Positions 11,110-22,866 are shown, counted from the stretch's first letter. The stretch is DNA of 64,000 bases from Portulaca oleracea (GCA_029582165.1 CM055870.1:19942832-20006831), one strand, 5' to 3'. Notes: generated from the sequence alone by a model not told the origin. Made by a program: numbers and translations.

Positions 11110-11868
11110 TTGTAAGCACCCCACCCCCTCTCATCCTTTGCATTGGTCATACATGATTATTACTTGTGAAATACATGTGTGGGGAGGGTGTATTGTGTTG
11201 GGGTTTGGGTGGAAAGGTTCTCTGGTTCTGGATTGCATACATAAGATGTCAACATTTGAGTTTCGCTTCGCTAGCTTGGCCATTGTTCATTGGTTTGGGA
11301 GTATGCCATTGTATGTTGGTTTGATAGTCACTTCCTTGGGTTTAAATGGTGGAGTTGGTTTGGTTTGCGATTGATTTCATCATTCGTAGGACCAGGTAGT
11401 TGGCGAGATATCCCACCCTCAATTCCCGCCTCACATAATGAGATTCGAGATTGAGGTTAGTCATTGGCAATGTACATATTGTAAATATTTTAGTTTTTCT
11501 TAGTTCATTAGTCCTTAGTGTCTTGTTTGGATTGTTTTTCCTTTTTGATCTTGCATGTAAACATTCACACATAGTATGCTTTTCTTGTTTATTCGTAACC
11601 TATGGTGTGACGTTCGTTGGATCGCGAATTGGGTATGCGTTAATTGAAGACCTTGAGGTAACTTATTTCTAACCTCTCTTATGTGTATATATCTTGATCC
11701 ATGATGCATGCTCGATTTTCCTTTTGGGTGGCGAACCCCTTGAGTGTGAATGTTGGGTATACTTTGCTGTTGGAGCCGTATGGGTTTGGGTCACCACCAC
11801 TTTTGCTTGTTAGTTACTTGTTTGTGTGTTTTTTGTAGGTTTTTTACCTTATCTGTGACACCCTTCTT

Positions 11869-11890
11869 GTCACAATGGGGACATTGTGAC
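11869..11890. other. Short perfect dyad in the Athila 3' region
   Basis: The 9-bp arms GTCACAATG and CATTGTGAC surround a GGGA loop. The TR-GAG counterpart near 53250 keeps seven of the nine pairs. A polypurine-like TTTTGTGTGGGAGT follows in both elements. Confidence 0.7.
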
Positions 11891-12499
11891 GTTTTGTGTG
11901 GGAGTAGGGGTGTTACTTCCATTGTTCATAGGTAGATCACCTAGTTTTTAGTCTTTTGCTTTTGTTTTTCGTAGTTTTGCTAAAATTTGAAAAACATTTC
12001 GTGAAAATGAAAGAAAAAAGGGGAAAGGTTGTGAAAAACTCCCAAAGGTGTTCTTTTTCTTTTTGAAAATGTTTTCGTTCACAGTTGTGTAGGTAGTTGT
12101 CTAATTGGTTGATGCAATCAGTTAGAAGTGGCCGATATGAATAATTATTGGCCTTAGGAAAGATTTCTGCCATGATTTATCTCTATTAGACCTAGACATG
12201 GAATGTGAAAGCGGAATCCTCACTTTTTACATGCCCTGATTGTGAATTTCTTACCTAAGTTAGATGGTCTTATTTGTTCAAATGTTCTTGCTCTCTTAAT
12301 TAATGAATTAATTAACTACTGTCGGGCCCACCGATGAGGGTCGGTATGGATGGATGGCGCCCATTGCCCCCTTAAGTACAATGTTTACGAATGGAGTAAC
12401 CCGAATTAGGGAGGGTAACCCTTTGCGAAGGCCGATTTGATTCCCGAAAAAACCCAACACCGATGGCCTAAAATCTACAAAACGGATTGATAGTGAGAT

Positions 12500-12690
12500 T
12501 TTATAAAAAAAAAAAAAAAGAAGAAGAAAAGAGCGAAGAAAATGAAAAGAAAAAGAAAGCAGAATAAAGAAAAAAAAAGAGAAAGAAAAGGCAAAAGAAA
12601 AGAAAAGAAAAAAGGTTGGGAAAGTGAAAAAGAAAGAAAAAGAAAGAAAAGAGGAGTTGAAAGAAAAATAAAGAGTGAAGTTAGGATAGA
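12500..12690. repeat. Purine-rich low-complexity tract
   Basis: Almost only A and G on the plus strand (AAGAAGAAAAGAG words). The TR-GAG element has a shorter version at 53870-54080 containing a tandem unit with AATAAAAGAGCGTAGG. Reading frames on the opposite strand are poly-Phe/Ser/Leu artefacts. Confidence 0.85.
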
Positions 12691-13170
12691 TAATAATCCC
12701 AAGCTTGAGCATGAAAATAACTTTGATTGTCTGGCTTAGGTTAGGAAGGATCGGTTAGGGCCCACTTGCACTTGTACACGAGGAATTTTGCTCATCATGA
12801 AGTGTTTCGGTTGAAAATCTCAAGGATTGGCAGTTTTCCAACCTTCGTGTCCTTATTTGTTTATATTTGCTTCTTCTATTTGATTGTGGAGGCGAGTTGG
12901 GGAATTAAGTGCATGATTGGGGATGGGAATATCTTCTTCGCCTTTGTTTTGTTTTGGTTTTGGTTTTTTCACCTATTTTTCTTCCCCTTTTTCTTTTCTC
13001 TTGGCTTTTGTGGGTATAGTTGCTATAAACCCTCACGAGACCTACCTCGTCCACTTGGGCTGCCAAGGGGTTTAAAGGGCTTGATGCATGTGCTAAATGC
13101 ATCTGCGATTCCAGCGAAAGTGAGTTAGTTTTTTTTAGTTTCTTTTTATCTGTTTTTATCTTTGTTTTTA

Positions 13171-13206
13171 GTTTGCTCGGGGCGAGCAAACCTTTGTGTG
13201 GGAGTG
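13171..13206. other. Hairpin and polypurine tract before the Athila 3' LTR
   Basis: The perfect 9-bp arms GTTTGCTCG and CGAGCAAAC are separated by GGG (13171-13191), followed by TTTGTGTGGGAGTG (13193-13206), the likely polypurine tract. The hairpin is base-for-base identical at 54571-54591 in the TR-GAG element. Confidence 0.75.
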
Positions 13207-13207
13207 T

Positions 13208-14073
13208 TGTTCGGTCTCGTTTCGAGCCGAATTTTATATATTTTATAGGGAGTCTTGCTTGTTTTAACTTGGTTATTATATGTAGATATGATGTTTTTTT
13301 AGTTTTGTAGGTTAATAATATGTTAGAGCCAAAACCCGAGCGAAAAGGGAAAAACCAGGCGGAAACTTCCCAAAGTTTGCATGTCAGCAGCAGAAGTACA
13401 AAACAGTCGAGTGTCACGCCCGAGTCAACTTTGGTCGCGGGCGTGACCTGATCCTGTAACCTTTGTGGCGTGTGGATTTCAGCCAAGGAGAAGAAAGGCC
13501 AGGAGGCCGTCACGCCCGAGTGACATTGGCTCGCGCCCGTGACCGGCCCCTGTGATGTCAAGAAAACTGCCGAAGCAAAGAAGTCCAGCAAGCTCTCGCG
13601 CCCGCAACGATATCTGTCACGCCCGTGAGAAGCTTCTGTGCAATCGAGAAAGCAGCCGAAGCCAGGAACTCAGCGGTGGACAAAGGGTTGTCACGCCCGC
13701 GACCGAGACGTTTCAAAATGAAGATCAAAGATGGAGGTTGAAGATTAGACAGTAATGTTATGCTTCCAAGGTATGGACTTAGTTCCTAATTTCATTATTA
13801 GATTAGTTTATTGCTTTGTTACTTGATATCAATTGCTTCCTTGTTAGTGTGATAGTTTTACTTGCTATTGATTGCTATTGGTTAGTTTTTATGATAGTTT
13901 CTTGATGGTTATTGTCTTAGTTTCATGATTAGGATATATTTACTTGTTTTCATTATATAGTTTACTGTTTTCTGCACTTGGAAACCTTGGTAACCATAAC
14001 CTAAACAAGCCTAAACACCCATCCTTGTGATTCGACAACCCTTACCAAAAACCATAAAAACAACAACCGAACA
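13208..14073 (+). mobile_element. 3' LTR of the Athila element (866 bp)
   Basis: The LTR begins TGTTCGGTCTCG and ends CAACCGAACA, so it has the terminal inverted repeat TGTTCGGT/ACCGAACA. Both ends are the same as those of the TR-GAG LTRs at 49118 and 54608, and the last 120 bp (U5) also resembles them. The U3 parts differ: this one has four or five GC-rich TCACGCCCG repeats between 13410 and 13705. The 5' LTR is missing because of the breakpoint near 6031, so no target duplication can be checked; the base run after the LTR is GGTGC. Confidence 0.87.
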
Positions 14074-16561
14074 GGTGCTTAAAAATTCTAAGGTCAACGG
14101 CCAATATGTATATTCCCTCATTCCTGAGCTCCACCGGCGTCGACGCCTGCCGACGCCACCTGAGAAGGTGGTTGTCGTTCCCCCTCTGCAGCAACAACTC
14201 TCTCTCTTCCTCTCTTTCTCTCCTCTTTTCTAAGGTAAGTCTAAACCCTAATTTCTCCATTCAAATTTCTTTGAGGTAGATGATACAAATTACGAATTTC
14301 TTAGTATAATTACTTGTTTTGGGTAGTAATAAGATTAAAAGTTTTAATATTGGGTTTTTATTGATAATTAGAGAGTAAAGTATATTGAAGTTGGGATGAA
14401 TCAAGTAAGAAATGGTGGATTTATGTTTGATTGTTGAAATTTGATTGTGCATGTTAATTTCTAAGTAAAGTACTACCCTAGATTAGTAATTAGGTTATTT
14501 TGGTTGATGAATTAACTGTGGGAGTGTGTAATTATAGATGCATGTACTTGGATTAGGACTAGATTAGCGAGTTAGTGAGTATTATGATGTTTGATGATGA
14601 ATTCATGAAGGATTATACTTGGGATGTTAAAATATGTCAAATTTATGCATTGCATGTATGAAATATGGTCAGTGATGCAAGAGGTTCTGGATGTATTTAA
14701 TGCGGAAAATTGAGTAATGATGGTTAAGAAGTGATTTGGGGAAGATTAGTGTTGAATACTAACGTTTGGAATGCATGCAAGCCCATATGAAGGGTGATTT
14801 TCAAGTCTGGTTACAATATGGAAATTCCAGGGAGTATAAAATGTGTTCTTGACCTAATTTAAGGTTTGGTTAGGTAGCTTAAGGTGTAAGTTAACACCTA
14901 GTTTTGAATCTCGGAGTTTCGTTATGTATATCTTAAGTTATGGCCAAAACCGTGAAGAGATGCAAGTATATACTTCTCAGCTAGGTATGTAAATGCATGT
15001 TTTAGGGCTGGTTGGAGACTTTATTGAGTCTTGTGTTCAACACGAAAGTTATAGAGTGTCTATCAAGCTTTCCGGAAAGGTAAATTTCATAGCTAAAGGA
15101 TGTCGGGAGTGAAAGGTATGGACTACCGAATCACGACCAGTACTCATGGTTCTGCCCATAATTTTTAGAGGTTCTGCTGTGATCATAGCCTAAATTCGTG
15201 CCTTTCCCATGTCCAAATTAATTTATGATCAACATGAAAGTTTTAGTATGTCTTTCAAGCTTTCCATAGAAAGCTTTTACGTCCCTAACCGAGGTCTATA
15301 ACCCGAGTTATGATTTCCCGAAAAATCGGTATCCATACTTGTATGTTCTAGACAACCTTCTGTGTTAGGGATTTTTACCCTCTTTAACCACGTTTTTGAC
15401 CTTCATGGTCAACTAAAGAGTTGTAGTACATGAGCTTAGATTTTCATAAAGTCCTTATGCATAATGATATGATACTTGTGGGAGAAGTTATGGCCTTCCG
15501 AGTGAGCTTTAGAAAGCAAGTTTAAGTATCAAGTAATCCTAGGATTCTACTAGGATATTCTTCATTACTCTCATCCAAGTTAGGTTCTAATTCATGATTG
15601 TTGTTCTTCCTTAAAAGTTCTCAAAAGGTCGTTGCGCCCACCTATTCAAGTCCGTGCAGGTCCAAGTTGGTGTTTAAGTTTCAACTGTTCAAGTACGCAT
15701 ATTGCCTGCATTTCCCAAGCATGTTTTATTGATGATTGTGTTTTATGCTGATGATTTATGCTGATAGCTTCATGATGTTTAACGCAAGGAAAGTTTATGA
15801 TTTTGTTCTTTCAATGATGAGGTCTCTTGTTATATGGTGCTAATCGCACTGAGGTATTTTCGATATCAACGGGCATCTGTTATGCGACCTGGCCAGCGTC
15901 TATGATGAGGTCTATAACAAGGTCTATTTATGATGAAGTCTATGATGATGATGATGATGATGACGATATGTATGATGATTATGTTTATTTTCTTTTTCTT
16001 TGGCTATTCATGGTTTTTATGACGTGACTGCGATTTCTTACTTCAAAAGAGTTTAACTAGGTGCGGAATAAAATGAACAGTGAAAGTTTACACTGTAGGG
16101 GTATGTGTAGCGAGTTTAGCCAACTCATTTGCGAAGTTTTTTGTTTTTGTTTTAGGTGATGCCCCTAGTGCGGATAAGCCAAGAATCGGTAAGAAGTCGA
16201 GTCAAATTGAAGAGCAGAAGGTTCCTTTGTTTTAAGGAAGTCATCTTTCACCTTTGGTGTATATGTTTGATAGCTTGATGTATAAGACTCTTGAAGATAT
16301 ATAATCTTTGGGTATTTGGTGTAATACATTGTATTGGAAGGGTGATATGTTGATCCTAAGTCAGTATGGTATGCATGTTTGTGAGATATATTAATATGCA
16401 TTTCAACTTTGGGAATGTTAAGTTGCAAACAGTGTCTTGTTAGCCTTGTCCATGATCATGAATGACGGTAATGCCTTCGGATTATAAATTCCGTTGCGCT
16501 AATTCTTGAGTTATGAAATGTTTAGTTTTGATATGATGATTATAAATTTGAGGGCGTTACA
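14074..16561 (+). mobile_element. Chromovirus-type LTR remnant
   Basis: The segment ends GAGGGCGTTACA at 16561, the characteristic end of plant chromovirus (Tekay/CRM/Galadriel) LTRs. It contains GGTGATGCCCCTAGTGCGGAT near 16157 and a leader-like pyrimidine tract near 14200. No tRNA-Met primer site follows 16561, so it is a 3' or solo LTR. Its left end coincides with the Athila LTR end; I infer that Athila inserted into this LTR and the other half was lost with the 6031 deletion. A (GAT)n run lies at 15940-15965. No protein-coding gene is seen. Confidence 0.55.
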
Positions 16562-18008
16562 GCAACAAACCACTCGGTTAAGTTGTCCGGGCCAGTAACT
16601 GGATTAGGTCTACAACCCAAATAGAACAACTAGCCGATTAACCTATATAACCGACTTATTAGATTACCAGGCAGTGTACCAATTTTGTATAATTTTGCAA
16701 ATTTAAAATCTTTATAAACTAATTATAGATTTTGTGAAAAGTGTTCGAGAAAGAATGAAAAGAAGAATAGCCAGTTAATTTTAAAGATAAATTAACAAAC
16801 TATAAATGAACTTTGGCCAACGAATAAGAAATAGGATTCGAGGGTAATGTTATAAATTTGAAATTAAATAACTTCCAATTGGCCCGTCCATAAAAATGAT
16901 CTCTACTGAAATCAGGTTTATTTAGAGAAGAGTAAAAGATGAAGAATTTAAATATTTCATCAATTTAAGTTATTATATATGCATGCAAATTAAATAAAAT
17001 GACAAGAATAGAAAAATAATACATATTATATAAGTAGAAGCATCAAGTTAAGGGGTACATGATTAATCTAATAAGAATGCAAAATAATAAAGATAAAAAT
17101 TAAATCTAACCTTGAATCAACAAGAATGCAATTAACACATAGAAGAAAAAGGAGGGAAAAGACTATTAGAATTCCCTAGTATTAATACTCTTGAGAATTC
17201 TAGAGGGTCCCCAATATGATGGAGCCTGAAAGTCTTTCTTTATAATGGAAAAACAAAATAAAATATTTAGGAATTTTATTCGATGGAGAAAGAGGAAAAG
17301 AAACAATAATCTTAATAATCCCGAATTCTGATGATTACAATCAAATTCGAAAATTGTATTATTCATTGGGTCAAAATATGGAATGGAAAGAAAAATAGTA
17401 TTGGTCAAAACTTTTACCCACGCCTCTCATTTCCTAGTCTGGATCGAGGCAATAGGCTAGTTTTAATGGACAAACCAGCTGGCTAGAGGCCCAAATTACT
17501 GAGCACGCTGCCAAACTTAGAACAACTATATCTCTCTCAACCGTCCTCCGATTGGCCTGATTCAAAAGGTGTTAAAAATCTTATAGAGCTTACTTTAAGC
17601 TCCCCGATTTGTAGGAACTTCGGAGATCTATGTGAAGGATAGCATCTGAAAGAATGGATCTATGTGTGTAGGAAGGGTGGAAATTAAGGCCATTTGATGG
17701 TGGAAATGATGGGAAATAGGAGGTTTTTTGTGAGAGGCTTAAAAATGGATGAACATGGAATATTTTGTGAGGATGGAAGAATGTGTGTCATTAGACTCAT
17801 CACATAACTACTTGACTCGAATTTTAATCTAATCTAGAAAAATAAAATAAAAATGTTACAATATAATTATTCAAAACCGTCGCACAATGCAGTGTCTACA
17901 CCCATGATTCCAAAATCTCGCTCCCAAGGGACCGAGACTAGGGGTACAACTAAAAATAAAGTCTTGCTTAATATCAGGACCGGGAGTGAGACTTAACCCC
18001 ATCTCTTG
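16562..18008. other. AT-rich intergenic sequence, nothing recognised
   Basis: No conserved coding motif, no terminal repeat and no RNA gene were found on either strand. The longest frames are under 85 codons and have no family resemblance. Probably old, eroded repeat sequence. Confidence 0.6.
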
Positions 18009-18012
18009 GGCA

Positions 18013-18069
<57 letters not shown>

Positions 18070-18215
18070 GAGAAAGTTAAAAACTATATTCCAAACAAAG
18101 AAGATTACAGACTTAAGAGTTCGCAGAGTATGTCTATGTATTGACTATTACACGCTGTGTGATGAACAATGAAAAGAGTTCTATTTCTAATTGCGTCTTT
18201 AATATGGTATATGAT

Positions 18216-18264
<49 letters not shown>

Positions 18265-18425
18265 GAGAGAGAGAGAGAGAGAGAGAGAGTTAAAAACTAT
18301 ATTCCAAACAAAGAAGATTACAGACTTAAGAGTTTGCAGAGTATATCTATGTATTGACTATTACACGCTGTGTGATGAACAATGAAAAGAGTTTTATTTC
18401 TAATTGCGTCTTTAATATGGTATAT
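18009..18425. repeat. Microsatellites and a ~140-bp direct duplication at the LINE 3' end
   Basis: A (TA)n run (18009-18066) is followed by a block at about 18072-18213 that recurs almost unchanged at about 18288-18425. Between the two copies lie (CA)n, (TA)n and (GA)n tracts (about 18215-18287). The duplicated block includes the end of the minus-strand LINE coding region, so the LINE tail exists twice. Simple repeats are common at plant LINE 3' ends and could have allowed slippage or unequal exchange. Confidence 0.8.
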
Positions 18426-18429
18426 GGTT

Positions 18430-21400
18430 TGGCTCGGACCTTGTGTCTTTTGATTGAAGACCCTGAGGTTTCTGATCCTCCAGATGTTGTAAATGATACT
18501 TGTCGTTGCTGCGTATGCCAGGCGACGCCGATGCTTTGTGTTTTTCCATTGAATAATTTGTGTGCACCAGTGATTAAAATCAGAGCTTCTGTTTGGGATT
18601 CGCAGCCACTAGTGAATGTTTTGTCTAATTTTAGAGGACTCAACACACCTATAGAAGAGGTGATCGATTGTTTCAGCTTCTCTTCCGCAAAGCCCACAGT
18701 TGTTTGAATTTTGGAAGGTATACTTTGCCAGATGGTCTCGAGTTGGTAGCTTGCCATGCATTGTCAGCCATAGGATGAAGGAGTGGCGAGGGGTGTTGAG
18801 CCTGTTCCAGACTAATTGTGCACAAAGCCAGTTGTCTTAATCACCATCTAAGGCAGTATAAGCTTGTTTAACAGTGTAAGGGCTTATGGAAAGCCCTTTT
18901 AGGCGGTCCTTTACTCTGAAAATTTTTTTGAAATACCAACAGGTGTCACCCCTTGGGAGGAAGGACCACCAATCTCAATTTTTGATGTATCTCTCGTGTA
19001 TCCATTTGACCCAAAGACAGTCTTTTTTGTTTGCGATCGCCTAAATTTGTTTACCCACCAAAGTTGTGTTCCATGTTTTCAGATTTTTGATACCAAAACC
19101 TCCCTTGCTTTTTGGCTTGCAAACTATGTCCCAGGAGACAAGTGGGATGCGTTTATACTCAGTGGTATTAGACCAAAGGAAGTTTTGGCAGATTTTGGTC
19201 ACCTTGTCAATTACCTCCTGGGGAATTATGAAGATTGAAACCCAGAAGGTATAGATACTCATAAGAACATTGTTTATGAGAGTGACCCTCCCAGCGTAAG
19301 AAATATTACTTGATCTCCATGACTGGATGCACTTTGTAAGCTTATCAACAAGTTTCACACAATCAACCTTGCTGAGTTTCCCATCAGTGATCGGCATGCC
19401 GAGGTAAGTAATAGGGAAAAGCCCTTCCTGGAAGTTTGTGATTTCCAGGATATTTTCCTTCTGCTCCGGGGAGACACCATTAATCATTGCAATAGATTTT
19501 CCTTGATTTGCCGCCAAACCAGCAGTTTGTTGAAAGTGATGAAGGGCATTCATGATGTGCTGGATAGATGGAGGGTTTGCAGCAGAGACAATAAGCAGAT
19601 CATCAGCGAAAGCTAGGTGCGTCAGGTTCAAACTTTTACAGCGAGTGTAGAACTTGAAGCCATCTTGCTTGCTGGCATAGGAGAGGTATCGGGACAAATA
19701 GTCCATTGTGAGGACAAAAAGAAGTGGTGAGATAAGATCTCCTTGTCTGATGCCCCTCCCTCCTTTGAAGAACCCATAATTATCCCCATTGAGATGTAAA
19801 GTGAAAATGGGGGAGGTGATGCATTCTTTCACCCATCTAACAAACAGAGGTGGGAAGTGGTAGGCTGTAAGTAATTCTTCAATAAAATCCCAGTGCACTG
19901 TGTCAAAGGCTTTCCGGAGATCGATTTTTAGAATGCACCTAGAGGAAGGCGTTTGTTTGTTAAAACCCCTAGCTAACTCTTGGCAAAGAAGGATGTTGTG
20001 AAGCATCTCGCGACCTTGAACAAAGGCAGATTGACTTTCATCAATGAGGTGTGGAAGGGTTTGCTTTAGGCGATTAGCCATAATCTTTGTAATGTATTTA
20101 TAGACCACCGTACAATAGGAGATTGGGCGAAAGTCAGCTGCTGTCTTTGGGACATCTACCTTCGAAATTAGTACCAAGGTAGTTGAGTTGAAAACTTTGA
20201 GGAGTTTGCCAGTCTTGAAAAATTCCAGCACAACATTAGTGAAAAGGGTACCAATAATGTCCCACGACTCTTTGAAGAAACCACTTGAAAATAAGGCGTC
20301 ACGGACTTCCTGATCAGTTAAATTCCGAATAAGATGAGCTTGTTGTGCCTGGGGGAGAAGGTTTCCTTGATTGATGATTTCTGAAATGACCGTGTCTCTT
20401 TGGAGATGTTGAGTACCGATCATCTCCTTGTAGTATTGAAGGATGTTTTCAACAACGTCATTGTAACCTTCAATTCTGTTACCCTGGGTGTCTTGAATTG
20501 CGTAGATGCATTGTTGTTGCTTTCTCTGCTTCATTTTACTGAAGAAGAATTTAGTACACGCATCCCCCATTGCTTCCTTTTCAATTTTTACTTGCTGAGA
20601 GATGAGGAGTCTCATAGAATCTAGGATGGCAGTGTAATGATTCTGAGCAGTCAAAATTTTCTGTTGTAACTCAGGGTTTGCTAGATCCATATCAAGTGCT
20701 TGTTGATCTTGAACTAGATAACTGCATGCGATCTCTTGTTGTTGATATAAGTCGTTGTATTTCCTTTTATTGAGATCTTTCAATAGAGGTTTTGTAGTTT
20801 GAAGAGTTCTTCTGAGTTTATACTGCCATGTTCCATAACACCTATGATTGATAGCGTCTTGGACAATCATCGGGAAAGAGTAGTGATTTGCCCACATGTC
20901 ACAAAAGCGGAATTGGCCTTTGCTTTTGGGAGGATCTACATCTTTGATGAGCATTGGTTTATGGTCTGAAAGGCCATTCATGATGTATTCTGTATGAGTA
21001 AGGCTCGTGTGTGCATACCAGTCATCTTTGAAGAAGACTTTATCTATTCTTGATTGAACATGGTTATTGGACAATGAGAGAGAAGAGCCAGCACATATTT
21101 GCTCAATCAATAAACAGTCATCTATACAATCTTTGAAGTCTTGGATTTCAGTGGCACTAACAGTCGTGCCATTCATTCTGTCCTCACTATGTAGTACTGA
21201 ATTAAAATCGCCGCAGACACACCATGGACCATCAATATTTGATTTGATTTGACAGAGACCTTGCCAAAGAGCCACTCTTTCTTGAATTGTATGTAAGCCA
21301 TACACAAAGGTAATATAGAACTTGGCTTTGCTGTGTTTATCTAAAGCATGACAGTGAATATATTGGATGCTTTTCTCCACAACTTGGATGTCATATCTTT

Positions 21401-21626
21401 TTGGCTTCCAGAGGACCAAGATTCGTCCTCTATCTTGAACATCAAAGTTTGAGCTGCTCTTCCAAGCAAAGAAAACTCTACGACAAATATGTTGCTCCTT
21501 GAGAGCCTTGATTTTTGTTTCAATTAGGCAAACTAAGTCACATTGGACCTGATGCAGGAAGAGGATCACATCTTCCTGTTTTTTGGGGTCATTAAGACCC
21601 CGTATGTTCCAAGAAACAATAATCAT
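18430..21626 (-). pseudogene. LINE ORF2: endonuclease, reverse transcriptase, zf-RVT
   Basis: An 861-codon open frame (21626-19041) encodes an apurinic-type endonuclease (SWNIRGLND, IETK, GDFNSVL, SDHKPM) at about residues 1-225. A LINE reverse transcriptase follows from about residue 440: LISKVDVPKTAADFRPIS, KIDLRKAFDTVHW, GIRQGDLISPLLF, and the catalytic FADD. Between ALFS and SGFFKESWDI the KSPGPDG motif normal for plant LINEs is absent, apparently an in-frame deletion. Beyond the stop at 19041 the frame resumes with KKDCLWVKWIHERY and a zinc-binding zf-RVT domain (PRHSFILWLTMHGKLPTRD, CGLCGREAETIDHLFYRC), interrupted by stops, to about 18430. Non-functional, but the endonuclease half is intact by eye. 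Confidence 0.9.
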
Positions 21627-22738
21627 GGTTGGGGAGTATCCCCATTAGTGGTATCATGATTTTCAATCTCTTCATCATAATTATCATGCAGAGCTTCAAA
21701 TCGATTTACTTGATTACTAGTAGATTTGGGTTGATTCTTTGATGGTTGAGGACTCCTTGGTCGTGATGGGACTTTGATAAACCCTTCTTCATCAACCACC
21801 CTATCCGTCAGTTTGATTCTCCATTCTTGCTTGCCTTTTGAGTGATTTTTTGATGTGGCATGAACTGGATTTTGCTTGATTCCAGAGAATTTTTTTTTGC
21901 ATTCCGATTCCTGGTGTCCCGTCATGTTGCAGTTTGTGCATTTTGTTGGCTTCCAATCATACTCCACCGATTGAGTAATAACCTCATCTCTTTCATTCAT
22001 GAATTTGATTTCCTGGGGGAATTTACTATCAAGTTGAAACTCAATAAGAACTTTGGCATGTGTAAGATTCAATCTTTCTTTAGTAGGTTTATCAATCTTG
22101 ATAGAGATCCCAATTATATTGGCTATTATGTTGACATTGGATATACTCTAGTACTGGAAGTCGAGATGTGGGAATTTGACCCAAATTGGTAGTGATTTGA
22201 TAGCACCCATATCTATAGTCTTAGAAGAATTCTAAGGCTTGACTATGAAAGGTTTTTTATCAAAGAAAAAGACACCTCTTTTGATGACTTCATCTCTTTC
22301 AGCTTCTTTGTTGAATCTCACCAGAAATATACCCTTCCTCATAGCAACTATTCTTTTGATGAAACCTTCGATGACAGGGAATGGTGGGTTTGCGCCTGCA
22401 ACACAACATAGAACAGAAGATTTCCAGTATGTTGCTTCTTCAATAACCAGATCCTTCTCAATTCTTGCAACTGGAATTCCATCAATTATTTGTGCTTGAA
22501 AGAATTCCAGATTACTGCCCTCATCTGGATCTAGAAGTGAAGCGTAGGTTGTGATTTTTTTCCTCTGATCTGGCGTTTCTTCTATCACATTTTCTGGTAT
22601 CTTAGCTTCAGAAGTCGAATTTTGTGGGACTTCATTTGATTGCTTTTGTGCAGACTTCAATGTCGGAGGTTTAGCCAGAGTCTTCGCCGGTGACTTGTTC
22701 TTTAATGAGCTTCGATTGGATTTCCTGGTCTTCACCAT
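21623..22738 (-). pseudogene. LINE ORF1: DUF4283-type RNA-binding protein with CCHC knuckle
   Basis: The frame starts with ATG at 22738 (MVKTRKSNRSS, basic), then a DUF4283-like region (ITTYASLLDPDEGSNLEF ... KGIFLVRFNKEAERDEVI). A stop at about 22232 and a second one near 22155 interrupt it. From 22072 the same protein continues to a zinc knuckle CTNCNMTGHQESEC (CX2CX4HX4C) and a basic, Ser/Pro-rich tail. Its terminator TGA (21625-21623) overlaps the ORF2 ATG (21626-21624) as ATGA. In plant L1 elements this protein binds element RNA. Confidence 0.85.
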
Positions 22739-22866
22739 GGCTAGGGTAGATCCCTAGACATAGGAAATCAAAATTTCCTAGCTTTCCACTCTAATCTGTA
22801 AGCCTCAGTTTCTGCCGGAAATCTTGGTCGGAAATAACCCAGATTTCTTTGAGAGAGAAGCTCTCA

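Larger units (their letters stand above)
11110..13207 (+). mobile_element. Athila 3' noncoding region
   Basis: The long untranslated 3' region of the Athila element is collinear from about 11477 onward with 52854-54607 of the TR-GAG element. Shared landmarks are the dyad at 11869-11890, a purine-rich tract at 12500-12690, and a hairpin at 13171-13191 just before the LTR. Frames in this area (for example 12905-13591 minus, 12308-12712 minus) reflect purine/pyrimidine bias and are not genes. Confidence 0.8.
18060..22866 (-). mobile_element. L1-type LINE, near full length, degenerate
   Basis: A non-LTR retrotransposon on the minus strand has ORF1 (22738-21623) and ORF2 (21626 to about 18430). 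The 5' leader runs back from 22739 to about 22866, where a CATATATATATATA stretch begins. The 3' side ends in (TA)n at 18009-18066. Insertion into a TA repeat would explain both AT tracts as a target duplication, but that is inference. Both ORFs carry stops, so the copy is inactive. Confidence 0.8.

Noticed and set aside
12308..12712. Membrane-protein-like Phe/Leu/Ser-rich frames on the minus strand
   Set aside because: They are the complement of a purine-rich low-complexity tract in the Athila 3' region.
12905..13591. 228-residue minus-strand frame
   Set aside because: Crosses the Athila 3' region and the LTR start, with no family resemblance; open by chance.
18347..18757. Overlapping plus and minus strand frames of about 120-136 residues
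   Set aside because: Both are shadow frames of the degenerate LINE zf-RVT region, whose true frame shows the CGLCGREAETIDHLF zinc motif.
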